A DNA stretch of 64,000 nt from Chionoecetes opilio (GCA_016584305.1 JACEEZ010018248.1:1-64000), one strand, 5' to 3'; shown: positions 47,742 to 60,720, numbered from the stretch's first letter. The notes: generated by a model not told the origin, from the sequence alone. Numbers and translations are program-made.

Positions 47742-50261
47742 TTAGCTGTCATCACCATTCTCAGCACTGTCATAGTCATTGTTCTGACAAATACCTCTGC
47801 ACCCAGAACAAGCAGGTGAGCATTGAAGCCCATGCCGGCGGCAGCTACAGCGCAGCGTCCCACAACCTGACTTGCAGGCACACCGCACTAGAGTCAACAA
47901 CGACTGTGGTGCAGGGGCACGGTCAGAGATGGCTGGTTTAAACGTTCCATCTGAGAGCTTCCATCCCCAGTCTTCAGCATTCAGTGTGTTCCCCTGCCAC
48001 TCCTGGACTTGGTGGTAGACACGCAGGCTATGGTACTTCGTAGCTGCTGATGTTGGTGGCAACATGTTAGGAAGAACTGCCTTATTTCTCGTGGTGACAA
48101 GGGCTTGGAATCGGCGACATCTAACATCATCGAGGGAGTCGCTGGGGTTCCACTTATAGACAATGGCCATTGCCTTCTCACCAGCCGTGATGATGTCATC
48201 CTTTGTTGCCCTTTTACTCCTGAACACCTCCGCCTGTTCCCGAAATGCCTCGCTGTCTTGAATAAGTTTGAAACCTGCCGCCTTCCCGATCCCAAAAACC
48301 CTGGATGTGGTATCACACCCCAAGAAAGCATGCACAAAGAGAATATGCCTGCAAACCTGGACCCCAAGCTTATGCTTGATCGAATTAACACCCATGCACC
48401 TGACTTCTGCTCCTTTCTTTGGTTCAGGTCGGAAGTGGATGTCATGTTTGTTTTCTCCTGTAAGGTGGATGAGGAGAAGAAGTAGGTCTGTGTCGTCTCC
48501 GACTAACACAGTTTCTCTGTCCTCAGAGATTCTCACTGCAGTTTGGACAATAAGAGTGTCTGCATCCCCTCTGGCATGGATAACTTCACAACCTTCTTTG
48601 GCCAGGGCATCTCCCAAAAGTTCAAGAAAGCGTTGCTTGTTCTCTTGGGTTGAGAGGAATTCCTTCTTTTTTAACTGGAGCTTCGTGGACAGATGGAATG
48701 TCACCTTCCTACCCTCACACTCCACTCGGCGCTGATGTGTGCTGTCTTTTGTTGAAGGTCCCGCCTCATAACCATCAAACACAACCACTGCCTGACCATA
48801 GTGTTTTGTAACATATCTGGTATAGTCCTGCAATATCTTGTCGTATGTTTCACCAAATTGCCATGGAATGCGATGGAGAAGAGCACCTCCATCAAGGACG
48901 TATGTGATATTTTTACATGATGCTGGGTTGTGTGGTACCTCAGACCAGATGGCGTCAGCTAGTTGTGGCTTTACAGCTTTCAGGAGCTTTTCCTTCCCTT
49001 CCAACAAGGCAGGTGGGTAGTTGCAGAGTTCATAGGTGAGGGCATTCGGAAGATCATTTGCCTGAGATCCTGCAATGATGAGTCGTTGAAACAGAAGAAG
49101 AGGATCAATCTGTACTTCCTCATCACCTATCTTGACTGCCGACTTAGAGTCAAAAGTCACAGCTTGGGCTTTCCTTTTGAAACTGTACTTGACCACATGT
49201 TGTCCAACCATTTCATTAAGAATGTCATATCCGATCATTTTTGCATCATCCACATTAACCTCGGAACCAGCCGAGATTCCGCTGACTATGTTGCGGAGGG
49301 ATGAGTCTGCTTCGAATGGAGACCTCCAGGCAATGAAGGACAGCAATTTGCTACAGTCACTACTGTCCCTTGTTTGCCGAGCTTGTGATATGTCTTTATG
49401 CTGTTCACTCGTCTGGTATGTGATGGATGTCAGCTGTTGCATTGCCATGTTTACTTTTGTACAGACTGGCCTTGAAAGACACCAGCCCAGTCTTTGGGTT
49501 TCCGTCATTCCCCTTCCTCTGGTGAGACCTCCACTCGTCTTCAGACTTCTCATAAGTGCCTGTTTGATCACCAGGTCTGGAGACAACCCTGCCCAGAAGC
49601 GGTCACTCCTCCTGACTACATGTAGTCCCTGGGTGAACTGTTGGTAGACATTGGGGTGTGTGTCTTTCAGTCTTGTCATCTTCTGCAGATAGAGATGCAA
49701 TGACTTCGTGTACAAGTTATGGCCGGAGGCAGCTAAGTACGGAAGCATGGCTTGCAACGTCTCCAGATGGAGGGACCAATCTCCGATTCGTTCTGATCGC
49801 ATGAATGACCTCATGATGTCATCTCCATGTATTGCAGCCACAGACGTGCAGTACGGTAGCTCGATTCCAACATGTTCTTGTGTCTCAAGTTTCTATTGTA
49901 GATCCTGCAGGTACAAAGATGATTCTACATCATTGAGCGTGATTTCACCGGAGAGATCATCATAGAGGTTCCCTATTGTCTCCAATTCCAGTGACACATT
50001 GGCATTAGATAAAGACAACTTGATCCCCAACAGGCTGCTCAAGAGAAGTGTGTGAAGGACGGAATCTATAAGGAGATGACCACGAATGGCACGAGCAACT
50101 GCGTTTCCAGTGAGAATATGGGTAACAGTGTTCCTAGCGAAGATCACTTCCAAGATATCTTGAAGGCCTGTTCCTCTCATCAAGTGTCCAATGCTACCCA
50201 GAAAGCTCATTAGTGTGTGAAAAAAGTGAAAATCAAAAAAAATATTTTGACTGAAATCCAA
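47742..50261 (-). pseudogene. PIN-like nuclease / CXC-domain protein, one in-frame stop
   Basis: One frame runs from 50261 to 47742, broken only by a TAG at 49893-49895; the lower part is 699 codons long. The N-terminal part includes HILTGNAVARAIRGHLLID (about 50100), then the helical family region RSDRFWAGLSPDLVI and SLKTSGGLTRGRGM. The PIN/FEN-like core, numbering from 49841, has YVLDGGALLHRIPW (about residue 315), VVVFDGY (about 350), EVIHARGDADTLIV (about 420), VLVGDDTDLLLLL (about 446) and HAFLGCDTTSRVFGIGK (about 503). These supply the Asp residues that would bind metal. A Cys-rich tail follows, CACKSGCGTLRCSCRRHGLQ (about 655), resembling tesmin/TSO1 CXC repeats. The family is multi-copy and uncharacterised in animals. 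Nuclease activity is inferred. The stop may be a real nonsense change or an error. The upstream start is uncertain. Confidence 0.75.
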
Positions 50262-50288
50262 AAGTTCATCCCTGAAAAAAATATTGAT

Positions 50289-50424
50289 CCACTCAAAATT
50301 TTTTGTGGGACTTTTAGTAAATCATGAAGAGTACCCTACTGAACAAACCCCAACAGGTTTCGTTTCTGTTCCAATTAGTGGTGAGTTCTGGGGAATATCA
50401 GCTAATTTGACTGGACTCCATGTC
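50289..50424 (+). pseudogene. Inverted copy of the GFVSV-IS domain
   Basis: The plus frame reads HSKFFVGLLVNHEEYPTEQT, then PTGFVSVPISGEFW and NLTGLHVD before TGA. It is the divergent partner of 47305-47541, with 27 of 28 bases matching in the best stretch (50356-50383 against 47379-47406). It lies just beyond the N-terminal end of the PIN gene, so the gene is bracketed by inverted copies. Confidence 0.5.
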
Positions 50425-50481
50425 GATTGAATCCTTTTGAAGGGGGGTTTTGGGCTAGAAACACTTTTCAGAGATTAGATT

Positions 50482-50501
50482 AGAATGAACTCTGCGGCAA
50501 C
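50482..50501. other. Perfect 8-bp hairpin
   Basis: TGCGGCAA-CGTC-TTGCCGCA at the junction between the PIN locus and the LINE. It is not followed by CTRR, so it is not a Helitron end. Role unknown. Confidence 0.5.
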
Positions 50502-50504
50502 GTC

Positions 50505-52957
50505 TTGCCGCACAACAACTTTTCTATCATCCAAGACCTAGAGCAGCTGGTGCAGCACCCTACCCGCATTCCTGACCGCCTTGGAGACACGCCCAACATT
50601 CTTGATCTTTTCCTAACTACTAACCCTTCTGCTTACTCTGTGAAACTATTCTCTCCGTTGGGTTCCTCCGATCACAATCTTATTTCTGTAACCTGTCCTA
50701 TCGCTCCGGTGCCGCCTCGGGACCCACCTAAGCGGAGGTGCTTCTGGCACTTCAACTCAGCTAAGTGGGAAGACCTAAGGCAGTACTACTCTGATTTTCC
50801 ATGGAATGATTACTGCTTCCATGTCAAAGACCCATCTCTTTGTGCAGAGCGCATAACTGAGCTTGGCATGGAGGCGTACATTCCACACACTTTCTCTAAT
50901 CCTAAAGCCCGTCAACCTTGGTTTAACTCTGCTTGTTCTCATGCTGTCCGAGATAGAGAGGTGGCTCACAAACGGTACCGTAAGCATCCATCTCCTGAAA
51001 CTCATGCCCTTTATATTTCTGCCCGTAATCATGCCAAATCTTTACTTCAACTTACCAAAAACTCTTTCATTCATAGAAAATGTCAAAATCTTTCTGAATC
51101 AAATTCCTCTCGTGACTTCTGGCATCTAGCAAATAACATCTCTAACAATTTTTCTTCTGCATCTTTCCCTCCTATGCTTCACCCAGATGGCTCCACAGCT
51201 GTCTCATCTATTTCTAAAGCTGAACTCTTCGCTCAAACCTTTGCTTAAAATTCCACTCTGGTTGATGAAGGGCTTGTTCCTCCTTCTCCACCCTCTGACT
51301 ATATTATGCCAGTCATTAAGATCCTTCGTAATGATGTTTTCTTTGCCCTTTCTGGCCTAGATCCTCGGAAGGCTTACGGTCCTGACGGAGTCCCTCCTAT
51401 TGTTCTCAAAAACTGTGCTTCTGTGCTTGCGTCCTGCATGGTCAAACTTGTCCGTCTTTGTCTATCTACTTCCACCTTTCCTTCTTCTGGAAGTTTGCTC
51501 ACATCCAACCTGTTCCTAAGAAGGGTGACCGTTCTAATCCTTTAAACTACCGTCCTATAGCTTTGACTTCCTGCCTTTCTAAAGTTTTTGAATCTATTCT
51601 TAATAAGAAGATTCTTAAGCATCTATCTCCTCATAATCTTCTATCTGATCGTCAGTACGGTTTCCGTAAAGGGCGATCTACTGGCGATCTTCTAGCTTTC
51701 CTAACTGAATCTTGGTCATCCTCCTTTAGGGGTTTCGGTGAAACTTTTGCGGTTGCCCTTGACATATCAAAAGCTTTTGATAGAGTCTGGCACAAATCTT
51801 TAATTTCCAAACTACCCTCATGCGGTTTCTATCATTCTCTATGTAACTTCATCTTAAGTTTTCTTTCAAACCGTTCTATTGCAGTTACTGTAGACGGACA
51901 TTGTTCTTCTCCTAAATCTATCAATAGTGGTGTTCCCCAGGGTTCTGTCCTATCATCCTCTCTCTTTCTATTATTCATTAATGATCTTCTAAGTCTAACT
52001 CAAAGCCCTATCCACTCCTACGCTGATGATTCTACCCTGCATTTTTCAACGTCGTTTATTAGACGTCCAACTCAACATGAACTAAGTGATTCACGGAGAG
52101 ATGCCACCGAGCGCCTAACTTCTGATCTTTCTATAATTTCTGATTGGGGCAAAGCAAACCTTGTTTTATTCAATGCCTCAAAAACCCAATTTCTTAACCT
52201 ATCTACTCGACAAAACCTACCAGATAACTATCCCCTCTTCTTCAATGACACTCAACTGTCTCCTTCTACAATAAACATTCTAGGACTATCCTTTACTAAA
52301 AATCTGAACTGGAAATCTCACATCTCATCTCTTGCTAAAACAGCTTCTAAGAAGTTTGGTGTCCTGTGGCGTCTGCGTCCTTTTTTTTCTCCCTCCCAAT
52401 TGCTTGCTCTCTACAGGGGCCTTATCCGCCCATGTATGGAGTATGTCTCACATGTTTGGGGAGGATCCACTCATACAGCTCTCCTAAACAGGGTTGAGTC
52501 AAAAGCTTTTCGTCTCATCAACTCCCCTCCTCTGACTTTAATCTTTAAATTACCGCCGCAATGATGCTTCTCTTGCTCTCTTCTATTGTTATTTCATGCT
52601 CACTGCTCTTCTGAACTTGCTAACTGCATGCCTCCCCCCCTCCCGCGGCCTCGCTGCACAAGACTTTCTACTCATTCTCATCCCTATTCTGTCCATCTTC
52701 CTAATGCAAGAGTTAATCAGTATCTTTACTCTTTCATCCCTTTCACTGGTAAACTCTGGAACTCTCTTCCTGTTTCTATTTTTCCACTTTCCTATGACTT
52801 AAATCTTTTCAAAAGAAGAGTAACAAGACACCTCCCGAACCAAATTGGCTCATCCCTCTTTTTTACATTATTCTCTTACTGTCTTCTTTATAGGGACTGG
52901 AAACTAAGCGGGCTTTTTGTTGCCCATTTTTTTTGTGCCCTTGGCCAGTTCTTTGAA

Positions 52958-52960
<3 letters not shown>
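50505..52960 (+). pseudogene. BS/jockey-like LINE, 5'-truncated
   Basis: Starts inside the endonuclease: [20 protein letters not shown] then [11 protein letters not shown] (the SDH motif). The linker [20 protein letters not shown] follows. The RT contains LDPRKAYGPDGVPP, NYRPIALTSCLSKVFE, ALDISKAFDRVWHKSL (motif A), NSGVPQGSVLS (motif B) and HSYADDSTLHFS (catalytic). After it come LGLSFTKNLNWKSHI and RPCMEYVSHVWGGSTH. The C-terminal tail (52580-52850) reads HPYSVHLPNARVNQYLYSFI and GKLWNSLP. Breaks: TAA at 51246, a frame change near 51500 and another near 52560. The 3' end has a tail GCCCTTGGCCAG and about 50 A. This is the commonest decapod LINE type I recognise. Confidence 0.88.
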
Positions 52961-53012
<52 letters not shown>

Positions 53013-53067
53013 ACACACACACACACACACTCACACACACATTCCGTAGACTCATGGACTTACCGTT

Positions 53068-53117
<50 letters not shown>

Positions 53118-53216
53118 TACAGGACAGGCGTGGGGCTGGGATGAGACAGGCGTGGGGCTGGGGTGAGACAGGCGTGGGGCTGTAGTGAGACAAGCGTGGG
53201 GCTGGGGTGAGGCAGG
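52961..53216. repeat. Poly-A, CA, GT tracts and a 21-bp minisatellite
   Basis: (A)n 52961-53010 is the LINE tail; (CA)n 53011-53040; (GT)n 53070-53115. Then about five GAGACAGGCGTGGGGCTGGG units at 53121-53214. Confidence 0.92.
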
Positions 53217-53511
53217 CTACGGTGTTGGTAGGTGGTCTACCCCGAGGCACTTTGAGCAGTGACCAACGGCAGCAACAAGACGATTGGAGTTTGCACTCAC
53301 ATTGTTGTTTAAAATATACTGCTACTACAAACATCAATATATGGGTCCGAAGGGCCCACAAACACTTATTTATATCTATAATTTTATAACTATAACTCTG
53401 TATCTATCTCTATCTCTATCTTTATCTTTATATCTATATCTCTATATATATATTTATATCTATATATCTACATATCTATCTATCTATATTATCTACATAT
53501 CTATATATACG

Positions 53512-53545
<34 letters not shown>

Positions 53546-53598
53546 TAATATATAATATATATATATAGTATATATATATCTATATCTATATTTAAATC

Positions 53599-53653
<55 letters not shown>

Positions 53654-53705
53654 AATATATATATATATATATATATAATATATATATATATATGTATATA
53701 CATAT

Positions 53706-53780
<75 letters not shown>
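53217..53780. repeat. Unrecognised sequence then TATC/TA microsatellites
   Basis: 53217-53395 is non-repetitive with no gene seen. From about 53400 to 53780 it is TATC- and TA-type repeat. Confidence 0.85.
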
Positions 53781-54405
53781 CTTGCCACCTAACTTTCGGA
53801 GCCCCAAAAAGTCACCTATTAGAAAAACATGGCATCATCACAAGAACATTTTTAGAATAAAATACAGAATTGGTCGACATGTGTGCAGATGTGCGGCGAC
53901 TTCCAATTCTAGAAGCACTCTACATAAAAGACATCAATCCCAAGCTTAACGTACAGGCAAACGACCTACAAGCTGTACCAAGCATGAAAAGAACAAAGGC
54001 TAATAACAGCCTACTCACAGAGAAACAAAGCGAGGAGTCAACAACCAATAAGCGTCGCCCACTCACAGAAACCAAAATCAACGAGAAGCAGAAGTTATCT
54101 ACCAATCAGCGCCGCCCACTAGGCTGCGCCGCAGCCAGACTTCATCAATAAATAGCGCTTCACTCCACGACTAAATCATACTCACCTGTACAACTGAGGA
54201 GAAAACATCTTCCACAAGCTGCTAAAGAAGGGTTCTTAGACCCGAAATCGTGATACAGCAAAAATAACAAGCTACAGCGAAGTCATAAAAGTGATTACAA
54301 AAGAGAATAAGACACTCTTAAGACAAAGAGAAAATATCTTTAAAAAGATAATAAACGCTGAACTAGCTATCACTTTTAACGAGATCTGTCTCAGAGAAAA
54401 TCTCC
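53781..54405 (+). pseudogene. Penelope-like element endonuclease end and tail
   Basis: Begins within the endonuclease (ALKSHLL-equivalent near 53805). It continues with [20 protein letters not shown] and [20 protein letters not shown], then a basic C-terminus to about 54150. The tail has a hammerhead-like but altered motif (54222-54262) and ATCTTTAAAAAGATAATAAA at 54335. It is the same family as 32840 and 42690, with the GIY-YIG strands themselves missing. Confidence 0.8.
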
Positions 54406-54411
54406 TGCCCG

Positions 54412-55845
<1,434 letters not shown>

Positions 55846-55912
<67 letters not shown>

Positions 55913-55915
55913 TAT
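55846..55915. repeat. (TA)n microsatellite
   Basis: TA tract at the SINE 3' end. Confidence 0.95.
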
Positions 55916-56277
55916 AACCTGCATGTCCTATCGCGCCGGTGCCGCCTCGGGATCCACCTAAGCGGAGGTCATTCTGGCATTTCAACTCAGAAGTAGGGTT
56001 GTGCGGTATCAAGAAAATACCGGTATTGCCGATACCGGTTTGCGGGAGTAATACCGGTACGTCCTCACACCGGTATTAATTACGATACCGGTATACCGAT
56101 ACCGTACAGGAATACCGGTACTACCGGTATCGGTATTTGGTTTTTTCGTGTTTTTTTACTTGTCCGTTCGCAGACAATTATTAACCTCTACAGCATCGCC
56201 CCCCCCCCTTAAATCAAGTTTCCTATAGCGTCGGCCATTACTTTTTTTACAATTATTAACCCCTACCGTACAGCATA

Positions 56278-56432
56278 GGCAAAGGTAAAGTAAAGATGGG
56301 AGCATACGCTTAGCTGCGCGTGACATGCGGTGCTCATCTCCGTGGCATTAGCCCTTAGAGCCTGTGGTGGGTGAGAACCCGTTACCCCGGTACACAGGGC
56401 TAGTGTGACTCCCGGGTTACCACAGACCACAG
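56278..56432 (-). mobile_element. SINE (family 3) tail
   Basis: GCTCATCTCCGTGGCATTAG, GGTGGGTGAGAACC and GGGCTAGTGTGA match 59790-59885. The tRNA-like head is missing. Confidence 0.65.
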
Positions 56433-56476
56433 TACAGCATAGAACCCCCTAAAATAAAGTTTCCTGTGGCATCGCC

Positions 56477-57156
56477 CATTGACAGATTTAAGGGGGGAAC
56501 GAGTAAACTATGGCCTAGGCCCCGCACCCCAGAGGAAAAAATATGTTTTCAATGAAAATCTGAATGCTGGACATTTCTTATTTGCTCGAACACTGTTACA
56601 TTGCATGTACCATAATATGCCACAAATTAGTACCAATGTAATGTAAAATATGGGCGGATAAGGTTTCAATTAAACTAATATGAAATCTAAACCACATTTA
56701 GTAAAATTTTAGAGTCCTTTCCCGCCCTTATTAGTGGTTTTATTTTATCCAGACCTTCACAAATCCCTTCAGATATCTCTAAAACGTAATAATAAAGTAG
56801 GGGAGAGATAAAAAAATTAAAAATGAATTACTAACCTAACCTAACTTGGTAAAATTGTAGTCCTTTCCCACCCTTATATCTCGTTAGGAGGTTATTGGTT
56901 TTAGGGGTTAGAAACATTTTATTTTAGGGGCCAGGGCGGGGGTAATATAGGGAGGGGGGGGCGTTGAAGGGGGCATCTCTCCCCCACTTTATAATTACGT
57001 TTTAGAGGTATCTGAAGGGATCTGTGAAGGTCTGGAGAAAAAAGCAACTAATAAGGGCTGGAAAGGACTCTAGAATCTTACCCCACATTTCATTCAGGCC
57101 CCGCACTCCCACGTACCGGCCTGTATAGATCCTTGCACACCAAAAATCCGCCCCTG
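56477..57156 (+). mobile_element. Nested hAT-like element in copy B
   Basis: The left end is altered (CATTGACAGATTTAAGGGGG) and the right end is AAAATCCGCCCCTG. The 8-bp flanks are GCATCGCC and GCGTCGGC (57157-57164). Same family and same host site as 12084-12768 and 60721-61424. Confidence 0.8.
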
Positions 57157-57345
57157 GCGTCGGCCATCTCTTTTTTTTATAATTCGTAACCCCTACCGTA
57201 CAGCATAGACCCCCCTAACATAAAGTTTTATGTGGCGTAGGCCATTTTTTTTTTTTTTTTTACAATTCTTAACCCCTACCGTACAGCATAGACCCCCCTA
57301 AAATAAACTGTTATTTGACGTAGGCCATTTTCTTTTTTGCATCAT
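57157..57345. repeat. About 83-bp tandem units (CAGCATAGACCCCCCTAA)
   Basis: Units run GCGT(C/A)GGCCAT, T-run, ACAATTCTTAACCCCTACCGT, ACAGCATAGACCCCCCTAAA, ATAAAGTTTCCTGTG. They recur at 56165-56290, 56435-56470, 60580-60720, 61425-61525 and, inverted, at 11990-12083 and 12775-13040. Confidence 0.8.
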
Positions 57346-57348
57346 TAA

Positions 57349-57434
57349 TCTAATATACTATAGGAGTAGACGTGTGACTGTGTGTGGTGTGTGTGTTGTG
57401 TGTGTGTGTGTGTGGTGTGGTGTGCACTGTGCAT
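57349..57434 (+). mobile_element. Helitron-like 5' end
   Basis: TCTAATATACTATAGGAGTA after an A, identical over 20 bases to 47201, then G/T-rich repeats. Confidence 0.45.
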
Positions 57435-57753
57435 GTGTATTCATCTAGTTGTATTTTACAGGGCCAGAGCAACGCTCGTATGGCCCCGTCTCCATATCAA
57501 CATTTATTTTATCATTCATCCTTTAAGGATTATCATTTATCATTAAGTGTTTAGTGTTGGCCGATGCCAGCATCCCAGGAGGCGGGTCACAAACCCCCGG
57601 CTAACACCCGGTACCCATTCACTGCTGGGTGGACAGGGGCTCAGGTTCAGGTTTTAAGAAGACCGCCCGTCTGTCTTCGCTCCGCCCGGGGATCGAACCC
57701 GGGACTTCTCGGTTGTGAGCCGAGCGTGCTAACCCTTACACTACGGAGTTCCC

Positions 57754-57756
<3 letters not shown>
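57435..57756 (-). mobile_element. tRNA-derived SINE (family 2)
   Basis: On the minus strand the head reads GGGGAACTCCGTAGTGTAAG, then GGTTAGCACGCTCGGCTCAC and GGGTTCGATCCCC. It folds like a tRNA with a CTCACAA anticodon loop (CAC, valine-like). The body includes CCCCTGTCCACCCAGCAGTG, and the tail is GGCCCTGTAAAATACAACTA near 57450. Confidence 0.88.
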
Positions 57757-57799
<43 letters not shown>

Positions 57800-57878
57800 G
57801 TGTGTGTACTGTGTGTGCATCTAGGTAGTATGATGGTACTATCAGTATCTTTATTATTATCATTATGATCATTATCAA

Positions 57879-57920
<42 letters not shown>

Positions 57921-58037
57921 CATTATTGTTATCAATATTATTGTTAGTATCACTATTATTGTTATGATTATTTTATCCGAGTTATTATTATTATTATTAT
58001 AACTTATTATTATCATTAATACCATTGACATTATTGC

Positions 58038-58074
<37 letters not shown>

Positions 58075-58133
58075 GTTGTTGTTTTTATTATTATAATCAT
58101 TTCATCATTTATTTTTAATTATTATTATTGTTA
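57757..58133. repeat. GT and ATT microsatellites
   Basis: (GT)n 57757-57800, then imperfect (ATT)n 57865-58133, equivalent in inverted orientation to 9300-9600 of copy A. Confidence 0.92.
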
Positions 58134-58266
58134 TTATTTCAAAGGCGTAGAGCCGTAGACGGTGGTGTCACGTGCAACGCGAGTTCCTTCAAAATAGATG
58201 GTAAAGATACGAGGGGTCAGTCTTATCTGAGGTGTGAACACACACACACATATATATATATACACA

Positions 58267-58555
58267 CACACGGGTACTCCGTGGTGTAAGGGAAACACGC
58301 TCGGTTCACAACCCGGGTTCGATCCCCGGGCAGAGCGGAAACAGATGGGTTGTTTCCTTAAAACCCGAGCCCCTGTCCACCCAGCAGTGAATGGGTTTCC
58401 GGGTGTTAGCCGGGGGTTTGTGACCTGCTCTCTGGGGTGGTGGCTTCGGCCAACACAAAGCATTAAGGATGAATGATAAAAATGTTGATATGGAGACGGG
58501 GCCATACGAGCGTTGCTCTGGCCCTGTAAAAATACAACTAGATGAAGATGAATAC
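58267..58555 (+). mobile_element. tRNA-derived SINE (family 2)
   Basis: A box TGGTGTAAGGGAAACACGC, B box GGGTTCGATCCCC, then the same body and tail as the inverted copy at 57435. The two form an inverted pair about 500 bp apart. Confidence 0.87.
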
Positions 58556-58696
58556 ACACAGTCAGTCACACACACACACATATCTTTGAAATTATTATAT
58601 TAATAATAAAATAATAATAATAATTTGGATCATAATAATAATAACAATACTGAAATGATGATGCCATTATTAACCATAATAATAGTAGACTAAGAC

Positions 58697-58747
<51 letters not shown>

Positions 58748-58765
58748 TAATGAAAATTTTATCTA

Positions 58766-59239
58766 CCGTAGATAACAGTAAAGTCGCCAGGACAACTTTT
58801 TTTTTCTGTTTACAGACGTGTGGTGGCGTTAATACTTACATTTCTACATCCATGATTTCAGGAAAGTTAGAAGGGGCTATCTGGAGAATCTGTGTCATTT
58901 TGTGTCTTCATCTGTGTCATATTATGGCTATAAATGAACAAATTACAAAAATATTTACAAAGTGGCTACCAACAGTAGAGTCGCCATCTAGTGTTTATTT
59001 ACTGAGTGTCGTACCGCTGTCGTCGTCGCCGAAAACAAAACGCTTCGTGAAATTTGAAACCGTCTATACTTGCAGATACAAAGCATAAAACAACGCTGAA
59101 ACAGGGTAGATTATACAGTCATGATATAAACTACTGTGTATTATTCAGTGGCACATAAAAATCAGTAGTAATGCTATAATTCGTAATATATGGCGCCTGG
59201 CGACATCACTGCAGGTGGCGACTTCACTGTTATCTACGG
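58766..59239. mobile_element. TA-flanked MITE (CCGTAGATAACAGT), 474 bp
   Basis: Terminal inverted repeats of 23 bp with one mismatch, starting CCGTAGATAACAGTAAAGTC and ending in the inverse at 59239. TA lies on both sides. Copies A and C have the empty site (GAGCTAGGCTAGATTTG). It contains, at 58829-58892, a piece of the Helitron-like family (ACATTTCTACATCCATGATT). Related to 30541-30782. Confidence 0.85.
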
Positions 59240-59693
59240 TAGGCTAGATTTGTATAGTGACGCCTGTGTGATATATAATGATCCGTTTTCTGTGATGGTC
59301 TTGCGGGGGGACTCTTCCCTCAGGGGTAGAGGGAGGGAGGGAGGTTGTCAGAGCGGCATTGTTAGCTGAGCTGTAATCGGCAAATGATAACACGCGCCTC
59401 AGATTCTGAGGCTCTGAGCCAATGAGCGTTACGCTACCATACGTGTCTCGGCAGTCCGGTCTTTTTGCGAGAAAAAAACACAATACCGAAATCCAATACC
59501 GACCAAATAATATACCGATACCGGTATACCGATGCACCACCAATACCGATACCGGTATACCGAAAAGAAAAACATACCGGTAATACCGGTGCTAAAATAC
59601 CGGTATTTCGGTATACCGAAAACCGGTGCACATCCCTACTCAGAAGTGGGATGACCTAAGGCAGTACTACTCTGATATTCCATGGAATGATTA

Positions 59694-59789
59694 TATATAA
59701 TCCCAATCATCATTCCGTCACTACTGATAATTTATAATATATACTACGTCATTCCGTCTCTACTGATAATTATGTAAAGATCTTAGAAA
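59694..59789. other. Unrecognised sequence
   Basis: AT-rich, with CATTCCGTC...ACTACTGATAATT repeated twice. Confidence 0.4.
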
Positions 59790-60024
59790 TTAATGCTCAT
59801 CTCCGTGTCATTAGTCCTTTGAGACTGGTGGGTGAGGACCTGTTACCCTGAGACACAGGGCTAGTGTAACATTCGGGTTACCACAGATACCTTCCCCAGG
59901 TTTCCCCAGGTACCCATTTATCAACAGCTTTTTGACTGGTCGCCGATTTGCCCTGTACCGGATTCGAACCAGGGCCCGCAGATTCGTAGCCAGGCACGCT
60001 AGCCACTACGCTGGTCACTAGGCG
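59790..60024 (-). mobile_element. tRNA-derived SINE (family 3)
   Basis: On the minus strand the head reads GTCGCCTAGTGACCAGCGTA, GTGGCTAGCGTGCCTGGCTA and GGTTCGAATCCGG, a tRNA-like head with A and B boxes. The body has GGTACCTGGGGAAACCTGGG, and the tail includes TAACCCGAATGTTACACTAG and ATGACACGGAGATGAGC. Confidence 0.85.
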
Positions 60025-60393
60025 ACGACTGATCCTTCCCTATTATTCCTTTTACCGTCCACTGAAAATTCATCACTCCCATTACCAACCATCATTCTAA
60101 TGCTCTTTGTTCTCTATCACAATCTATTATACCACGTGTAGTAGATACAGTAGGATAGTATCACTATTCTTTCATAATTCATCACTCCATCACCCTTAAT
60201 CCACATCCCCACACATTATTCTATCATCCTCCATCGCCTATAATCACTACCCCCATTACCCGTTGAATCATTCCATCACCACTAATAAATTATAATCGCA
60301 TCATTGCCTATCATTTTCCATCACCGATACTCACTCGCCACTTATCTCACTACAACATCACCTTCACTATAATATGATTTATAGTCCCTATTA
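60025..60393. other. CATCAC/ATT-rich low-complexity sequence
   Basis: Imperfect runs of CATCAC, ATTCATCA and CCCATTACC with no gene. It may be a decayed minisatellite. Confidence 0.5.
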
Positions 60394-60720
60394 CCCTGTT
60401 TTAGGGTTGTGCGGTATCAAGAAAATACCGGTATTGTCGATACCGGTTTACGGGAATAATACCGGTACGTCCTCACACCGGTATCAGTTATGATACCGGT
60501 ATACCGATACCGTGCCAAAATTCCGGTATTACCGGTATCGGTATTTGATTTTTACGTGTTTTTTTTTACTTGTCCATTCTCAGACAATTATTAAACCCCT
60601 ACAGCATCGACCCCCCTAAAAAAAGTTTCCTATAGCGTCTGCCATTTCATTTTTTTACAATTCTTAACCCTACCCGTACAGCATAGACCCCCCTAAAATA
60701 AAGTTTCCTGTGGCGTCGGC

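Larger units (their letters stand above)
55994..59638. mobile_element. Composite hAT-like element, copy B
   Basis: It starts TAGGGTTGTGCGGTATC and ends CCGGTGCACATCCCTA. The perfect 8-bp duplication CTCAGAAG lies at 55986-55993 and 59639-59646, within LINE sequence whose intact counterpart is at 50691. ACCGGTAT palindromes cluster inside both ends (56017-56135, 59480-59625). The content in order is 83-bp units, a SINE tail, a nested hAT, more 83-bp units, a Helitron-like start, an inverted SINE pair, ATT/TAA tracts, a TA-flanked MITE, then the right end. It has no transposase and must have been moved by an enzyme supplied elsewhere. Confidence 0.9.
55916..59693 (+). pseudogene. BS/jockey-like LINE fragment split by hAT copy B
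   Basis: 55916-55993 and 59647-59693 together match 50691-50815 of the LINE above (CCTATCGC-CCGGTGCCGCCT, then CCTAAGGCAGTACTACTCTG and CCATGGAATGATTA). The 3.6-kb hAT element lies between, with CTCAGAAG duplicated. Confidence 0.9.

Noticed and set aside
50482..50501. Helitron 3' end at the TGCGGCAA...TTGCCGCA hairpin
   Set aside because: No CTRR follows the hairpin and no A/T insertion site fits.
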